From NCBI GenBank assembly GCA_964604155.1, contig CAZRXY010000002.1, positions 1 to 37,934 of the forward strand: a DNA stretch of 37,934 bases, given 5' to 3'. How positions within the stretch are numbered: the first letter of the stretch is position 1; every line of letters starts with the position of its first letter. Shown here piece after piece: positions 1-7,837 of the stretch. The notes beneath the pieces were generated by a model. The model was not told where the DNA came from, made no database searches, and saw only the letters and a list, made by a program, of their open reading frames with translations. The DNA is from Stygibacter sp964604155 (GTDB lineage: Bacteria > Cloacimonadota > Cloacimonadia > Cloacimonadales > TCS61). The translations under genes were made by a program, and so were the position numbers.

Positions 1-323
1 ATGTATCGATTATCAGTTTTTAAAATTGAGTGAGTTATTACTAAGATATATGATCTTTTAAGTATCAAGGTAAAAAAAGATATAAAAAAGTGAAAAAAAA
101 TCAGGACTAGAGTGTAGTGCCCAAAAAAATCGAGTTTGTTATATTTTTCAATGGTTTACGAATTTTTAAATGAAAGATGGGCTAAATTCTCTCGCTTGCA
201 CATTATTTGACCTGTATCACTGACTAAAAATTTATAATCATGCTCATATAGTTTTTGCTTGCCAAAAAGAAAAGCTGGTGAATTAATTGCTACAGTAAAA
301 AACTGAATGAAAGTGGAGGTTTA
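1..323. other. AT-rich region upstream of yebC, no gene seen
   Basis: No open frame with coding character and no RNA gene is visible in this AT-rich stretch. Its only recognisable signals are a candidate promoter (207-238) and the GGAGG ribosome binding site of yebC at 315-319. The left end may be the tail of an intergenic region that begins outside the window. Confidence 0.5.
207..238 (+). promoter_or_regulatory. candidate promoter for yebC-ruvC-ruvA-rsmB
   Basis: A perfect TATAAT lies at 233-238 with TTGACC at 207-212. The 20-nt spacer is longer than the usual 16-18, so the -35 assignment is weak while the -10 is good. It lies about 85 nt upstream of the yebC start and is the only good match upstream of this gene group. 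Confidence 0.35.
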
Positions 324-1073
324 ATGTCAGGTCACAATAAATGGAGCTCAATCAAGCATAAGAAAGGGGCAGCCGATGCCAAGCGGGGAAAAATTTTCAC
401 AAAGTACATCAAGGAGATCACAGTAGCAGCTCGCGAGGGTGGGGGAGACGTGGATAGTAATCCCCGTCTTCGGGCAGCTATCCAGGGAGCAAAATCTGTT
501 AATATGCCAGCCACAAATATAGAAAGAGCTATTAAAAAAGGCACCGGAGAGATCGAAGGTGTTAATTATGAAGAATATTTATATGAAGGCTATGGCCATA
601 ACGGCGTAGCTATCCTCGTGGAAACACTCTCTGATAATAAGCAGCGGACTGTTTCCGAAGTGCGGCATGCTTTTTCCAAATTTGGCGGAAATCTGGCTGA
701 AAGCGGGGCAGTAGCCTGGATGTTCAAAAAGATGGGACTGATCGTGATCCCCAATAATGGCGAGGATGAAGATGATATTATGATGGATGCTTTAGATGCC
801 GGGGCAGATGATATGGAAACCGAAGATACCGCATTCAATATCTATACTCCCTATTCAGATCTTCACAGTGTTATGGCAAATCTGGAAAAAAAAGGCTACG
901 CTATCGAAAAAGCAGAACTTACCATGATCCCCAATACTTTGATCAATGCCGACCAGGTGGCTGAAAAGCTCTTCAGGCTTCTTGATTTTCTTGATGACCT
1001 CGATGACGTCCAAAAAGTATATGCTAATTATGAAATTTCGGATGAAGTTTTCCAGAGACTGAATGAAGAATAA
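324..1073 (+). CDS. yebC: YebC/TACO1-family translation factor
   Basis: This 249-residue protein has the family's typical length and its hallmark N-terminus (GHNKWSSIKHKKGAADAKRG), followed by the conserved ATNIERAIKKGTG and EGYGHNGVAILVETLSDN segments. The acidic middle part (about residues 145-175, rich in D and E) is also typical. Members of the family were long annotated as transcriptional regulators; recent work on YebC and mitochondrial TACO1 points to a role on the ribosome in relieving stalls at difficult stretches such as polyproline. It acts in the cytoplasm. The ATG is preceded by GGAGG at 315-319. It sits directly before ruvC (15 nt gap), a very common bacterial order, so co-transcription with the Holliday junction genes is likely. 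Identification is secure; the molecular role is family knowledge. Confidence 0.95.
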   Translation: MSGHNKWSSIKHKKGAADAKRGKIFTKYIKEITVAAREGGGDVDSNPRLRAAIQGAKSVNMPATNIERAIKKGTGEIEGVNYEEYLYEGYGHNGVAILVETLSDNKQRTVSEVRHAFSKFGGNLAESGAVAWMFKKMGLIVIPNNGEDEDDIMMDALDAGADDMETEDTAFNIYTPYSDLHSVMANLEKKGYAIEKAELTMIPNTLINADQVAEKLFRLLDFLDDLDDVQKVYANYEISDEVFQRLNEE

Positions 1074-1088
1074 GGATCTGGGAAAATT

Positions 1089-1568
1089 GTGATTATCCTG
1101 GGAATTGATCCCGGCACAAAAAACTGCGGATATGGTATCTTGGAATTGCAGGGACGAAAGATTCTGGCTGCTGGCTGTGACGTGATCAAGGTGGATAGCA
1201 GTTTGGAACTGAAGCACCGCATACCCCTGGTTTATGATGGACTTAAAAAAGTCTTGCTGGAATACCAGCCGGACGAGGCTGCTGTGGAAACCATTTTTTA
1301 TGGCAAAAGTATTCGCAGTGCCTTTGCGCTGGGTCATGTGCGGGGCGCCATTCTGTTGCTCCTGAGTCGCGCAAAAATCCCCATCTTTGAATACAGCCCC
1401 CTGGAAATAAAAAAATCGGTTGTAGGAAACGGCAGGGCACATAAGCAGCAGGTAAAATATATGCTGAACCGCACTCTGGGCTTGGATTTATCAGGAAAAT
1501 CCGAAGATGCCACAGACGGACTTGCTGTTGCCTTATGCCATTTTAATAGAATAAGGATGAAGTTATAA
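1089..1568 (+). CDS. ruvC: Holliday junction resolvase RuvC
   Basis: RuvC is the endonuclease that cuts four-way Holliday junctions during recombinational repair, working with the RuvAB branch-migration motor. The 159-residue protein has the RNase H-like fold signature: D7 in IDPGT, E67 in AAVETIF, and D140 and D143 in EDATDGLA, matching the four acidic metal ligands of the family. The start is GTG at 1089, which puts the IDPGT motif at the expected position near the N-terminus; AAGGA at 1072-1076, overlapping the yebC stop, serves as RBS. The gene is 3 nt from ruvA. All catalytic residues are present, so the enzyme should be active. Confidence 0.96.
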   Translation: MIILGIDPGTKNCGYGILELQGRKILAAGCDVIKVDSSLELKHRIPLVYDGLKKVLLEYQPDEAAVETIFYGKSIRSAFALGHVRGAILLLLSRAKIPIFEYSPLEIKKSVVGNGRAHKQQVKYMLNRTLGLDLSGKSEDATDGLAVALCHFNRIRMKL

Positions 1569-1571
1569 GCT

Positions 1572-2174
1572 ATGTTTGCCTATTTAGAAGGAATTTTAGC
1601 TGAGAAGCAGCCTACCCGCGTGGTGATTGATTGCAGCGGCGTGGGTTATGAGCTCAGTATCCCGCTTAGCACCTACGAAAACCTGCCCTCCAGTGGTAAT
1701 AAGGTGATGCTTCTGGTGCACTATCAATTTAATGATACTGATGGCGCCAGGCTGTTCGGCTTCTCCAACTCCCAGGAAAAAGAACTCTTCCGGCAGCTAT
1801 TGAGCGTGTCCAAAATAGGACCACGCACCGCTATTGCTGTGCTGTCAAGTCTCTCTGTGAACGAATTTCGCCGCGCGGTGCTCGAAGGTAATATCTCATT
1901 GATCTGCACTGTCCCCGGATTAGGAAAAAAATCCTCGGAAAGACTGGTTCTGGAGCTAAGGGATAAATTTAACCCTGATGGCGATTCCGAAAATATCCAT
2001 CCCGCAGGCATGGAAAACATCAGCGAGGATAGCGTAGCAGCATTGCTCACTTTGGGCTTTTCTCAAAATGAAGTAAGGAAGAATATCATGAAATTGACCC
2101 GTCAGAAGAAATATAACTCTGCTGAAGAACTGATCAAAGACACAATCAAAGAATTTCATAATAAAGCAAAATAA
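1572..2174 (+). CDS. ruvA: Holliday junction DNA helicase subunit RuvA
   Basis: RuvA binds the four-way junction as a tetramer and loads the RuvB motor. The protein is 200 residues, normal for the family. It has the N-terminal OB-fold (about 1-63, starting MFAYLEGIL), tandem helix-hairpin-helix motifs (around VSKIGPRTAIAVLSSL and CTVPGLGKKSSERLVLELRD) and a C-terminal three-helix domain (about 150-200, with AALLTLGFSQNEV) that contacts RuvB. The ATG lies 3 nt after ruvC and the stop overlaps the rsmB start by one base (TAATG), implying translational coupling. ruvB, often the next gene, is not in this window and must lie elsewhere. Confidence 0.96.
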   Translation: MFAYLEGILAEKQPTRVVIDCSGVGYELSIPLSTYENLPSSGNKVMLLVHYQFNDTDGARLFGFSNSQEKELFRQLLSVSKIGPRTAIAVLSSLSVNEFRRAVLEGNISLICTVPGLGKKSSERLVLELRDKFNPDGDSENIHPAGMENISEDSVAALLTLGFSQNEVRKNIMKLTRQKKYNSAEELIKDTIKEFHNKAK

Positions 2175-3487
2175 TGAAAGCAGTGCGTGTAGAAGCCCAT
2201 AAAATAATATACAATATATTAAAAAAGAGACAATTCTCCAGCAAACTGCTCTCGCAGATGCTCAATAAGCAGCAGGGGGACGACAGCGATCTGCTTTTTA
2301 AACTGGTGAAAGGCACTATTAAGATGTACAGGCATCTTGATTTTGTGGCTGCAAGTTACACCGATGAAGAGAAATATAAAAATACCGATATCAAGATCAA
2401 AATCATGCTCTATCTGGGATTATATCAATTGCGGTTTTTAACCGGTATCCCGGAATATGCTATCATAAATGAGACCGTTGATGCCGCAAAAAGCCTGTTC
2501 GGAGATAAAATCGCCTCCTTTATTAATGGTGTGCTGAGATCATATCAAAGAAACCCCCAGATTAATTACCCCACCTCGATCATCCAACGACTCGCTTATG
2601 AATACTCTTTCGACGAAGAGATGATCAGAAATTTCATAGACCTCTATGGTGAAGAAGAAACCGAATATGCCTGTATGTACTTTAATGAAGTACCCAAATT
2701 GAGAGTACGAGTTAATACCCTGGCGACCTCACCGCAAAAATTCCTCCAGTACTTCTCGCGACGCGATGTCATTTTCAGGCAGTTAGATGCTTCAGAAAAT
2801 TTTATGGAATCCGAAAACAGCGAAAAAGTACTTAATGATGTTGCCTTCTCCGAAGGCTATTTTTCTGTCCAGGACCCGGCTGCGGGACTCGTGGTGGAAC
2901 TGATGGAACCTCAATTAGATATGAATATTATCGATATGTTCGCCGCACCCGGCAGTAAAGCCTGCTATTGTGCCGAGCTCATGCAGGATACAGGTGAAGT
3001 TGTGGCTATCGATAAAATGCCTAATAAATGCAAAATGATCAAACAGAATTGTGAAAGATTAAAGCTCAATCATGTGAAGGTTATCGCAGAAGACGCCTTC
3101 AAATATGGTCCCGTGGCAGCAGCATATGACAAGGTGCTGCTGGATGTGCCCTGCAGCGGATGGGGCGTGATGCAAAAAAAAGCCGAAATCCGATGGCAAT
3201 TCAGCCAGGATTTACCTCAATTGATCAAAATCCAGGAAAACGCCCTTAAAACCGGAGCTAAATTTGTCCGATCAAAAAGCGACCTGATCTACAGCACCTG
3301 CACCTTGAACCCACAGGAAAACGAAGCCCAAATCGATAATTTCCTCAAAAAACATCCGGACTTTGAATTAGTACACGCCGAAAATATCATTCCCGCCCAA
3401 TATACGCAGGATGGGTTTCTTAAAACTATTCCCTGGAAACATGGTCTCGATGGGACTTTTGCCGCCAGAATGAGGAGAAAAACTTGA
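2174..3487 (+). CDS. rsmB: 16S rRNA (cytosine-5) methyltransferase RsmB-like
   Basis: This protein of 437 residues has the two-domain plan of RsmB/Sun/Fmu, which methylates C967 (E. coli numbering) of 16S rRNA using SAM. An N-terminal NusB-like helical domain (about 1-130; IINETVDAAKSL) is followed by a Rossmann methyltransferase domain. Motif I reads DMFAAPGSK, one residue off the usual AAPGGK; motif IV is DVPCSGWG and motif VI STCTLNPQEN, supplying the two cysteines of the RNA m5C mechanism. The C-terminus DGTFAARMRRK matches the family's DGFFIARLRR ending. The start has no clear Shine-Dalgarno and overlaps the ruvA stop by one base, so it is probably translated by coupling. The family is clear; the exact target base is inferred from E. 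coli. Confidence 0.88.
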   Translation: MKAVRVEAHKIIYNILKKRQFSSKLLSQMLNKQQGDDSDLLFKLVKGTIKMYRHLDFVAASYTDEEKYKNTDIKIKIMLYLGLYQLRFLTGIPEYAIINETVDAAKSLFGDKIASFINGVLRSYQRNPQINYPTSIIQRLAYEYSFDEEMIRNFIDLYGEEETEYACMYFNEVPKLRVRVNTLATSPQKFLQYFSRRDVIFRQLDASENFMESENSEKVLNDVAFSEGYFSVQDPAAGLVVELMEPQLDMNIIDMFAAPGSKACYCAELMQDTGEVVAIDKMPNKCKMIKQNCERLKLNHVKVIAEDAFKYGPVAAAYDKVLLDVPCSGWGVMQKKAEIRWQFSQDLPQLIKIQENALKTGAKFVRSKSDLIYSTCTLNPQENEAQIDNFLKKHPDFELVHAENIIPAQYTQDGFLKTIPWKHGLDGTFAARMRRKT

Positions 3488-3548
3488 CCTCCTTCGCAAT
3501 TTCCAAAAGCTGACCAATGAAATTTAGTAGAAAAGGAATTAATCCCTG

Positions 3549-4145
3549 ATGAAAAAGGTTTTTGGTTTTATTAAAGCAGTATTCCTTTTGATATTGCTGT
3601 TTCTGGCTGGCTTTATAGCTTTTAACCTGGTGATGAAAATTATGGTCGATCATCGCCAGGAAGAAAAAACCCCGGACATCGTGGGTATGAGCTTTGAAAC
3701 TGCCCGGCAGGTCTGCCGAAATAATAACCTGTATCTCGAAGAAATAAAACGCATCAATAATGATGACCTGCCTCAGGATAGAATCATCTCGCAAGAACCA
3801 CACCCCGGAATTATGACTAAAAGATTCAGAACTGTGAAAGTAGTGGTCTCTGAAGGACCTGAAATGGTTAGTATCCCATATCTGGCTAATCTCAGTGTGA
3901 TGCAGGCAAAACTTAAATTGGAAAATGCCGGCTTAATTATTGGCGAAAGACATTACCGCTATTCGGACGAAGTAGAAAAAGACCTGGTTATCTTATCAAG
4001 CCCTCTCGCTGATGAACGCATCCCCAAAGGAAATCCCGTCCATGTGATCGTCTCCCTGGGAAAAATCCAGGGCGGTGATAATAGATACGAAAAGTATAAA
4101 GACCTACTGGATGAATTGCAACCCGGAGAAAACATAAATAATTGA
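3549..4145 (+). CDS. membrane-anchored PASTA domain protein
   Basis: This 198-residue protein has one N-terminal transmembrane helix (about residues 8-30, preceded by MKKVFGFIK, so N-terminus inside) and two PASTA domains outside the membrane (about 40-102 and 106-171). Each PASTA unit shows the usual pattern: a P-x-[VL] opening, a helix (SFETARQVCRNN; SVMQAKLKLENAGL), then a Q/S-x-P-x-x-G-like turn and a VxVxVS strand. PASTA domains bind muropeptides or beta-lactam-like ligands in Ser/Thr kinases and class A PBPs. Here no kinase or transpeptidase domain is attached, so it may be a peptidoglycan-sensing or scaffold protein; that role is inference. It lies 61 nt after rsmB and may be read in the same transcript. 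Confidence 0.85.
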   Translation: MKKVFGFIKAVFLLILLFLAGFIAFNLVMKIMVDHRQEEKTPDIVGMSFETARQVCRNNNLYLEEIKRINNDDLPQDRIISQEPHPGIMTKRFRTVKVVVSEGPEMVSIPYLANLSVMQAKLKLENAGLIIGERHYRYSDEVEKDLVILSSPLADERIPKGNPVHVIVSLGKIQGGDNRYEKYKDLLDELQPGENINN

Positions 4146-4161
4146 ATTTGATTCATTTTTC

Positions 4162-4187
4162 TTGACCTGTCCAGGTTATCTGGTCAA
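4162..4187. repeat. inverted repeat upstream of the acyl ligase gene
   Basis: TTGACC (4162-4167) is matched by GGTCAA (4182-4187), with an alternative inner pairing CCAG (4171-4174) / CTGG (4180-4183). No T-run follows on either strand, so it is not a good intrinsic terminator. It could be an operator for the downstream gene or simply a chance hairpin. Confidence 0.3.
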
Positions 4188-4219
4188 TTCTGGCAACGGC
4201 TGAGAAAATCGAGGCTTAG

Positions 4220-4225
4220 TATAAT
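4220..4225 (+). promoter_or_regulatory. candidate -10 element for the acyl ligase gene
   Basis: A perfect TATAAT, about 58 nt upstream of the preferred TTG start at 4283. No convincing -35 hexamer is found 16-18 nt upstream (the region reads CGGCTG). With initiation near 4232 the leader would be about 50 nt and would include the RBS at 4271-4276. Confidence 0.35.
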
Positions 4226-4282
4226 AATGCCGGCGCTTTCTAAATGCATATTCAATGTGTGACCGGTGTGAAGGAGACGAAA

Positions 4283-5899
4283 TTGTTACACCAAATGTTT
4301 ATAGATTCCACCTGCAGAAACCGGAAAAAAATTGCCATTCATGACCTGGCGACCGGTAAAAGTTATACTTATGGAAAATTATTGATCGCCGCTATTATCC
4401 TGAAGAAAAAATTCCTCAAGTATCATGGACAATATCTGGGAATTCTGCTGCCCACCTCTGCCGGCTGCCATCTCTCTGTGATTGCCACGCTGCTCGCTGG
4501 TAAGATCCCAGTGATGATCAATTATGCCACCGGTGCCATCAAGAACTGCCATTATGCCCGTGATCTATGCGGCTTTGATACTATTATCACAAGCAGTGCC
4601 CTTCTGAAAAAGCTGAATCTGCAGCCTGCTCCAGGCATGATTTTCCTCGAAGATATTATGAAAGAAGTCACCCTGGCAGATAAATTGCCGGCAGCATTAT
4701 TTAGCAAACTACCGGCTCCTCTGATTAAATTGCTCTGCCACGGCGGTAAACCCGATGATACCAGCGTGATACTTTTCACCAGCGGTAGCGAAAAAGAACC
4801 CAAAGCCGTGCAGCTCACCCATACAAATATCGAGCAACAGGTGAAAATATTACCCGAAATGGTCGCCGCTTCAAAAGATGATATCTTCGCCGGAGCATTG
4901 CCGCTTTTTCATGTCTTTGGATTGACTATTACTTTCTGGATACCTCTGCTCACAGGTGCATCCGTTGTCACTTTCCCAAATCCCCTGGATTATCGGTTTA
5001 TCTGCGAAAATGTGAGAAAATATAAAATTACCGCTATGGTCGGTACGCCCACATTCTTTAATGGATATCTGCGCCGCTGCCGCGAAAATGATTTCGAAAG
5101 CGTACGCTTTGGAATCAGCGGCGGTGATAAACTTCCAGAAAAACTACGCCTTGTCTATAAGGAAGAGCATGGAGTTACTCTCTATGAGGGCTATGGCACT
5201 ACCGAAACTTCTCCCGTGATCTCAGGTAATTCCGTCTTCCACTACAGACCCGGTAGTATCGGTAAACCCGTGAAAGGAGCAGAAGTAAAAATTATTGATA
5301 CCGAAACAGACCGGGAAATACCGGCTGGCGAAACAGGTAAAATAGTCGTGCGAGGTGATCTCGTGATGAAAGGCTACTTGAATAACTATGAAGAAACTCT
5401 GCTGCATATGCATAACGGCTGGTATGATACCGGAGATATGGGCTGCTTTGATGATGATGGCTTCTTATGGCACAAAGGCAGACTGAAAAGATTCGTTAAA
5501 ATCGGCGGCGAAATGGTCTCTCTGGTGCACATTGAAGAAGTTATCAATAACCTGTTGCCTGAAGAAGTTATCTGCTGCGTCTCTGACCTGCCTCACCCCG
5601 TGAAAGGCGCAGAAGTAGTGGTCGCCACGTCCTCAGATAATTATAATAAACTGAAACTCAGCCTACAGCTTAAACTGGAATTACCCGCCATCGCCATTCC
5701 CAAGCATTACTATGTAATTGAAGAAATGCCCATCTCGGGCACCGGAAAAATTGATTTCAGAAAGGTAAGACAAATCTGCCTCAAATTACGCGAAAATCAA
5801 AAGAAAAATAAGGAAGATTTTAAATCAAAAATCTCCTCTTTTGTGCAAAAAAAATCGGATAAAAAACACTCAACCACCGAAGATACTGAACCGCAATAA
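4283..5899 (+). CDS. Aas-type acyl-ACP synthetase / AMP-binding acyl ligase
   Basis: This is an ANL-superfamily adenylating enzyme that activates a fatty acid with ATP and transfers it to ACP or CoA. The phosphate-binding loop reads FTSGSEKEPKAV (about residues 165-176), the FTSGSE form typical of Aas (2-acylglycerophosphoethanolamine acyltransferase/acyl-ACP synthetase). YGTTETSPV (about 304), YDTGD (about 380) and GRLKRFVKIGGEMVSL (about 400) also match Aas, and the C-terminal catalytic lysine is in SGTGKIDF (about 489). The PlsC-like acyltransferase half of E. coli Aas is absent. The frame is open from an ATG at 4244, but AAGGAG at 4271-4276 with a 6-nt spacer points to TTG 4283, giving 538 residues. 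The tail is lysine-rich and probably disordered. The chain length and acceptor (ACP or CoA) cannot be read from the sequence. Confidence 0.85.
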   Translation: MLHQMFIDSTCRNRKKIAIHDLATGKSYTYGKLLIAAIILKKKFLKYHGQYLGILLPTSAGCHLSVIATLLAGKIPVMINYATGAIKNCHYARDLCGFDTIITSSALLKKLNLQPAPGMIFLEDIMKEVTLADKLPAALFSKLPAPLIKLLCHGGKPDDTSVILFTSGSEKEPKAVQLTHTNIEQQVKILPEMVAASKDDIFAGALPLFHVFGLTITFWIPLLTGASVVTFPNPLDYRFICENVRKYKITAMVGTPTFFNGYLRRCRENDFESVRFGISGGDKLPEKLRLVYKEEHGVTLYEGYGTTETSPVISGNSVFHYRPGSIGKPVKGAEVKIIDTETDREIPAGETGKIVVRGDLVMKGYLNNYEETLLHMHNGWYDTGDMGCFDDDGFLWHKGRLKRFVKIGGEMVSLVHIEEVINNLLPEEVICCVSDLPHPVKGAEVVVATSSDNYNKLKLSLQLKLELPAIAIPKHYYVIEEMPISGTGKIDFRKVRQICLKLRENQKKNKEDFKSKISSFVQKKSDKKHSTTEDTEPQ

Positions 5900-6240
5900 G
5901 TTAACCGCTGAAAAATATCTGCCCCAAGCAGATTAAATCCCAAAATCAAATATATCAATTCCAGATATAATATATAACTACCACTATACCTGCATTTACA
6001 CCCATACAATGGTTTCTCAACACATTCTCAGAAATAAGACAGTAAAACAACAAAGAACTATCCCACATTTTTTCGTGGGATAGTTCTTTGTTGTTCTGCT
6101 CAGTTGCTGCTAAAAATATTGCCTGAATATAACGTAAGATAAATACATTAATAGATAAAGCGAGAGAGTGGTTTTTTAATTATTGACAGGAGGGGTTGCA
6201 AATAAATTATTCCGCAAAACTTGGAAGAAAGGGGTATTGC
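5900..6240. other. intergenic region with a long perfect hairpin
   Basis: This stretch contains no credible gene. Its main feature is the 21-bp perfect hairpin at 6046-6095. An AGGAGGGG at 6188-6195 resembles a ribosome binding site, but the only nearby start codon in the downstream frame (TTG 6196) is too close to it to be used efficiently. Confidence 0.5.
6046..6095. repeat. perfect 21-bp inverted repeat (hairpin, 8-nt loop)
   Basis: The left arm at 6046-6066 (beginning AACAACAAAG, ending ATCCCAC) is perfectly complementary to the right arm at 6075-6095; the loop is ATTTTTTC at 6067-6074. There is no T-run after the right arm on the + strand and only a short one (TTTTAC) on the - strand. 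It may act as a terminator or mRNA-stabilising stem downstream of the acyl ligase gene, or be a copy of a palindromic repeat element. Confidence 0.75.
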
Positions 6241-7695
6241 TTGATATACTCGAGAAATATAAGATATTTTCTGTTTTGTTTGATGATGTTGCTACTGGTC
6301 TCATGTGATCGCGGTGATGAAAATGAGTATAGTAAGATTGGCTTGGATCTTGAAGCGATAGGTAGTGAGCAGATTTTCACAGACAGCACAGCGGGAGAGC
6401 AAATGGGAATGCCGGTGACATTTCTAATGAGCGGAGAAATTCCCAAAGGTGGAGTGCTGGCGAATGTGCTGAGGGAAAACAATCTTAATAGAGGCGAAGT
6501 TTATGAGGCGGTTAGCGCTCTTAATGAAGTATTCGATTTGCGCCGTGTGCAGCCGGGTGATAAATTTAGTGTAATGACAGATTCGATAGGAACTATCTAT
6601 GAGCTCACGTTTTACAGGAATCCCCTAAAAAAATATATGGTTTACAGGGATAGTACCGGCATTATGCGAGCCATTATAGAGGAAGAGAAATTGAATCTGG
6701 AAGTGATGGTGCTGGAGGGTATGATAGAGAGCTCTCTATATCGTACTGTATTGGATGCTTCAGAGGAGCCGGCACTTGCCATGATGTTCACTCAGATATT
6801 CCAGTGGGATATAGATTTTTTTATTGATCCGCGTCAGGGAGACCGCATAAGGATTCTCTATGAGAAGTATTCCCTGAATGGGGATCATGTGCGATACGGC
6901 AATATTCTGGCAGCAGCTTACGCCAGCAAATCAGGCGAAAGCGTGGCATACAGGTACACAGACAGCAAGGGTTCCAGCAGATATTTTACAGAAAAGGGCA
7001 TATCTTTTCAGAAGGCATTTTTAAAATCACCGCTTAATTTTACTCGCATCACCAGTAAATTTGGCAGGCGGATTCACCCGATCACAAAAAAGGCAAGTAT
7101 GCATAACGGAGTGGATTATGCAGCGCCCTATGGCACGCCGGTTGAAGCTGCGGCAGATGGTGTGATAGAAAAGGCAAGATGGAATCCCGGGCACACGGGA
7201 AATACCGTGATAATACGTCATCCCAATGGATATAAGACACTCTACGGTCATCTTAGTAAGTATGGAAAATATAAAGAAGGGCAGCGGGTACAGCAGCATG
7301 ATGTTATTGGATATGTGGGTTCTACAGGCAGGTCAACTGGGAATCATCTGCATTACACCATTTATCATCATGACAAGCCCATAGACCCCTTAAAGCTAAA
7401 AAATGTAGCAGGTCCACCGGTATCGGAGAGCGAGATGACAATCTTTTCTCAGCAGGTAGAAAATCTAAAAGCTCAGCTTTTTGTGCCAGTTCAGACGGAG
7501 GAAGCGATAGATTATGAAACATCGGAAGTGCTGGATACGCTATTGACAGATGAGATGGATTATGCCGAAGAAGAAATGAAAGAAGCTTCCGAATGCGGAA
7601 CTTATATCATCATCATCATCATGGAATTTGTTATTATATTGCTTCTTGTGGTATTATTGATAAAAAAAGTCAAAATCCGTGCACATAGCGTATAA
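6241..7695 (+). CDS. M23 (LytM) family metalloendopeptidase, putative lipoprotein
   Basis: A zinc endopeptidase of the LytM/M23 family expected to cleave peptidoglycan cross-bridges or act as an amidase activator. The frame opens at TTG 6196, but TTG 6241 is preferred: AAAGGGG at 6228-6234 is well spaced, and the protein then starts with a compact lipoprotein signal ending in the lipobox LVSC (C22). A middle region (about 75-210; LRRVQPGDKF) resembles the OapA/LysM-like part of Gram-negative M23 proteins. The catalytic domain (about 265-385) has zinc ligands H288 and D292 in HNGVDYA and H371 in HLHYTIY (H369 also present). Unusually, the C-terminus carries a strong hydrophobic helix (about 452-472) followed by KKVK. 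With all ligands present it should be active. Confidence 0.88.
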   Translation: MIYSRNIRYFLFCLMMLLLVSCDRGDENEYSKIGLDLEAIGSEQIFTDSTAGEQMGMPVTFLMSGEIPKGGVLANVLRENNLNRGEVYEAVSALNEVFDLRRVQPGDKFSVMTDSIGTIYELTFYRNPLKKYMVYRDSTGIMRAIIEEEKLNLEVMVLEGMIESSLYRTVLDASEEPALAMMFTQIFQWDIDFFIDPRQGDRIRILYEKYSLNGDHVRYGNILAAAYASKSGESVAYRYTDSKGSSRYFTEKGISFQKAFLKSPLNFTRITSKFGRRIHPITKKASMHNGVDYAAPYGTPVEAAADGVIEKARWNPGHTGNTVIIRHPNGYKTLYGHLSKYGKYKEGQRVQQHDVIGYVGSTGRSTGNHLHYTIYHHDKPIDPLKLKNVAGPPVSESEMTIFSQQVENLKAQLFVPVQTEEAIDYETSEVLDTLLTDEMDYAEEEMKEASECGTYIIIIIMEFVIILLLVVLLIKKVKIRAHSV

Positions 7696-7824
7696 ACAGT
7701 TATGGGAGAGATAATAACGTCACCGTCGGTTCAAAATGGAAACTGCCGAAAAATAAGTTTGACAAGCTGCCTGCCACTAAGGATTTTGCAGGATGTTAAA
7801 AGTTAAGAAGATAAATATAAGGTT

Positions 7825-7831
7825 GAAGGAG
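7825..7831 (+). promoter_or_regulatory. ribosome binding site that fixes the start at 7838
   Basis: GAAGGAG with a 6-nt spacer precedes ATG 7838. The same frame is open from ATG 7793, but that start has no such site and would place 15 charged residues before an otherwise standard signal peptide. Confidence 0.7.
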
Positions 7832-7837
7832 TTCTTT

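Noticed and set aside
855..1442. Long open frame on the - strand opposite yebC and ruvC
   Set aside because: It lies entirely antisense to two well-identified genes, so it is a shadow of their codon usage.
6046..6095. The 21-bp hairpin as an ordinary intrinsic terminator
   Set aside because: No T-run follows on the + strand and only a weak one on the - strand, where no gene would need it. Listed as a repeat instead.
6184..6195. TTGACAGGAGGGG as a -35 box or as the RBS for TTG 6196
   Set aside because: The TTGACA runs straight into the GGAGG and is too close to the gene for a promoter; the TTG at 6196 is only about 2 nt from the Shine-Dalgarno, while TTG 6241 has a well-placed AAAGGGG and yields a standard lipoprotein signal.
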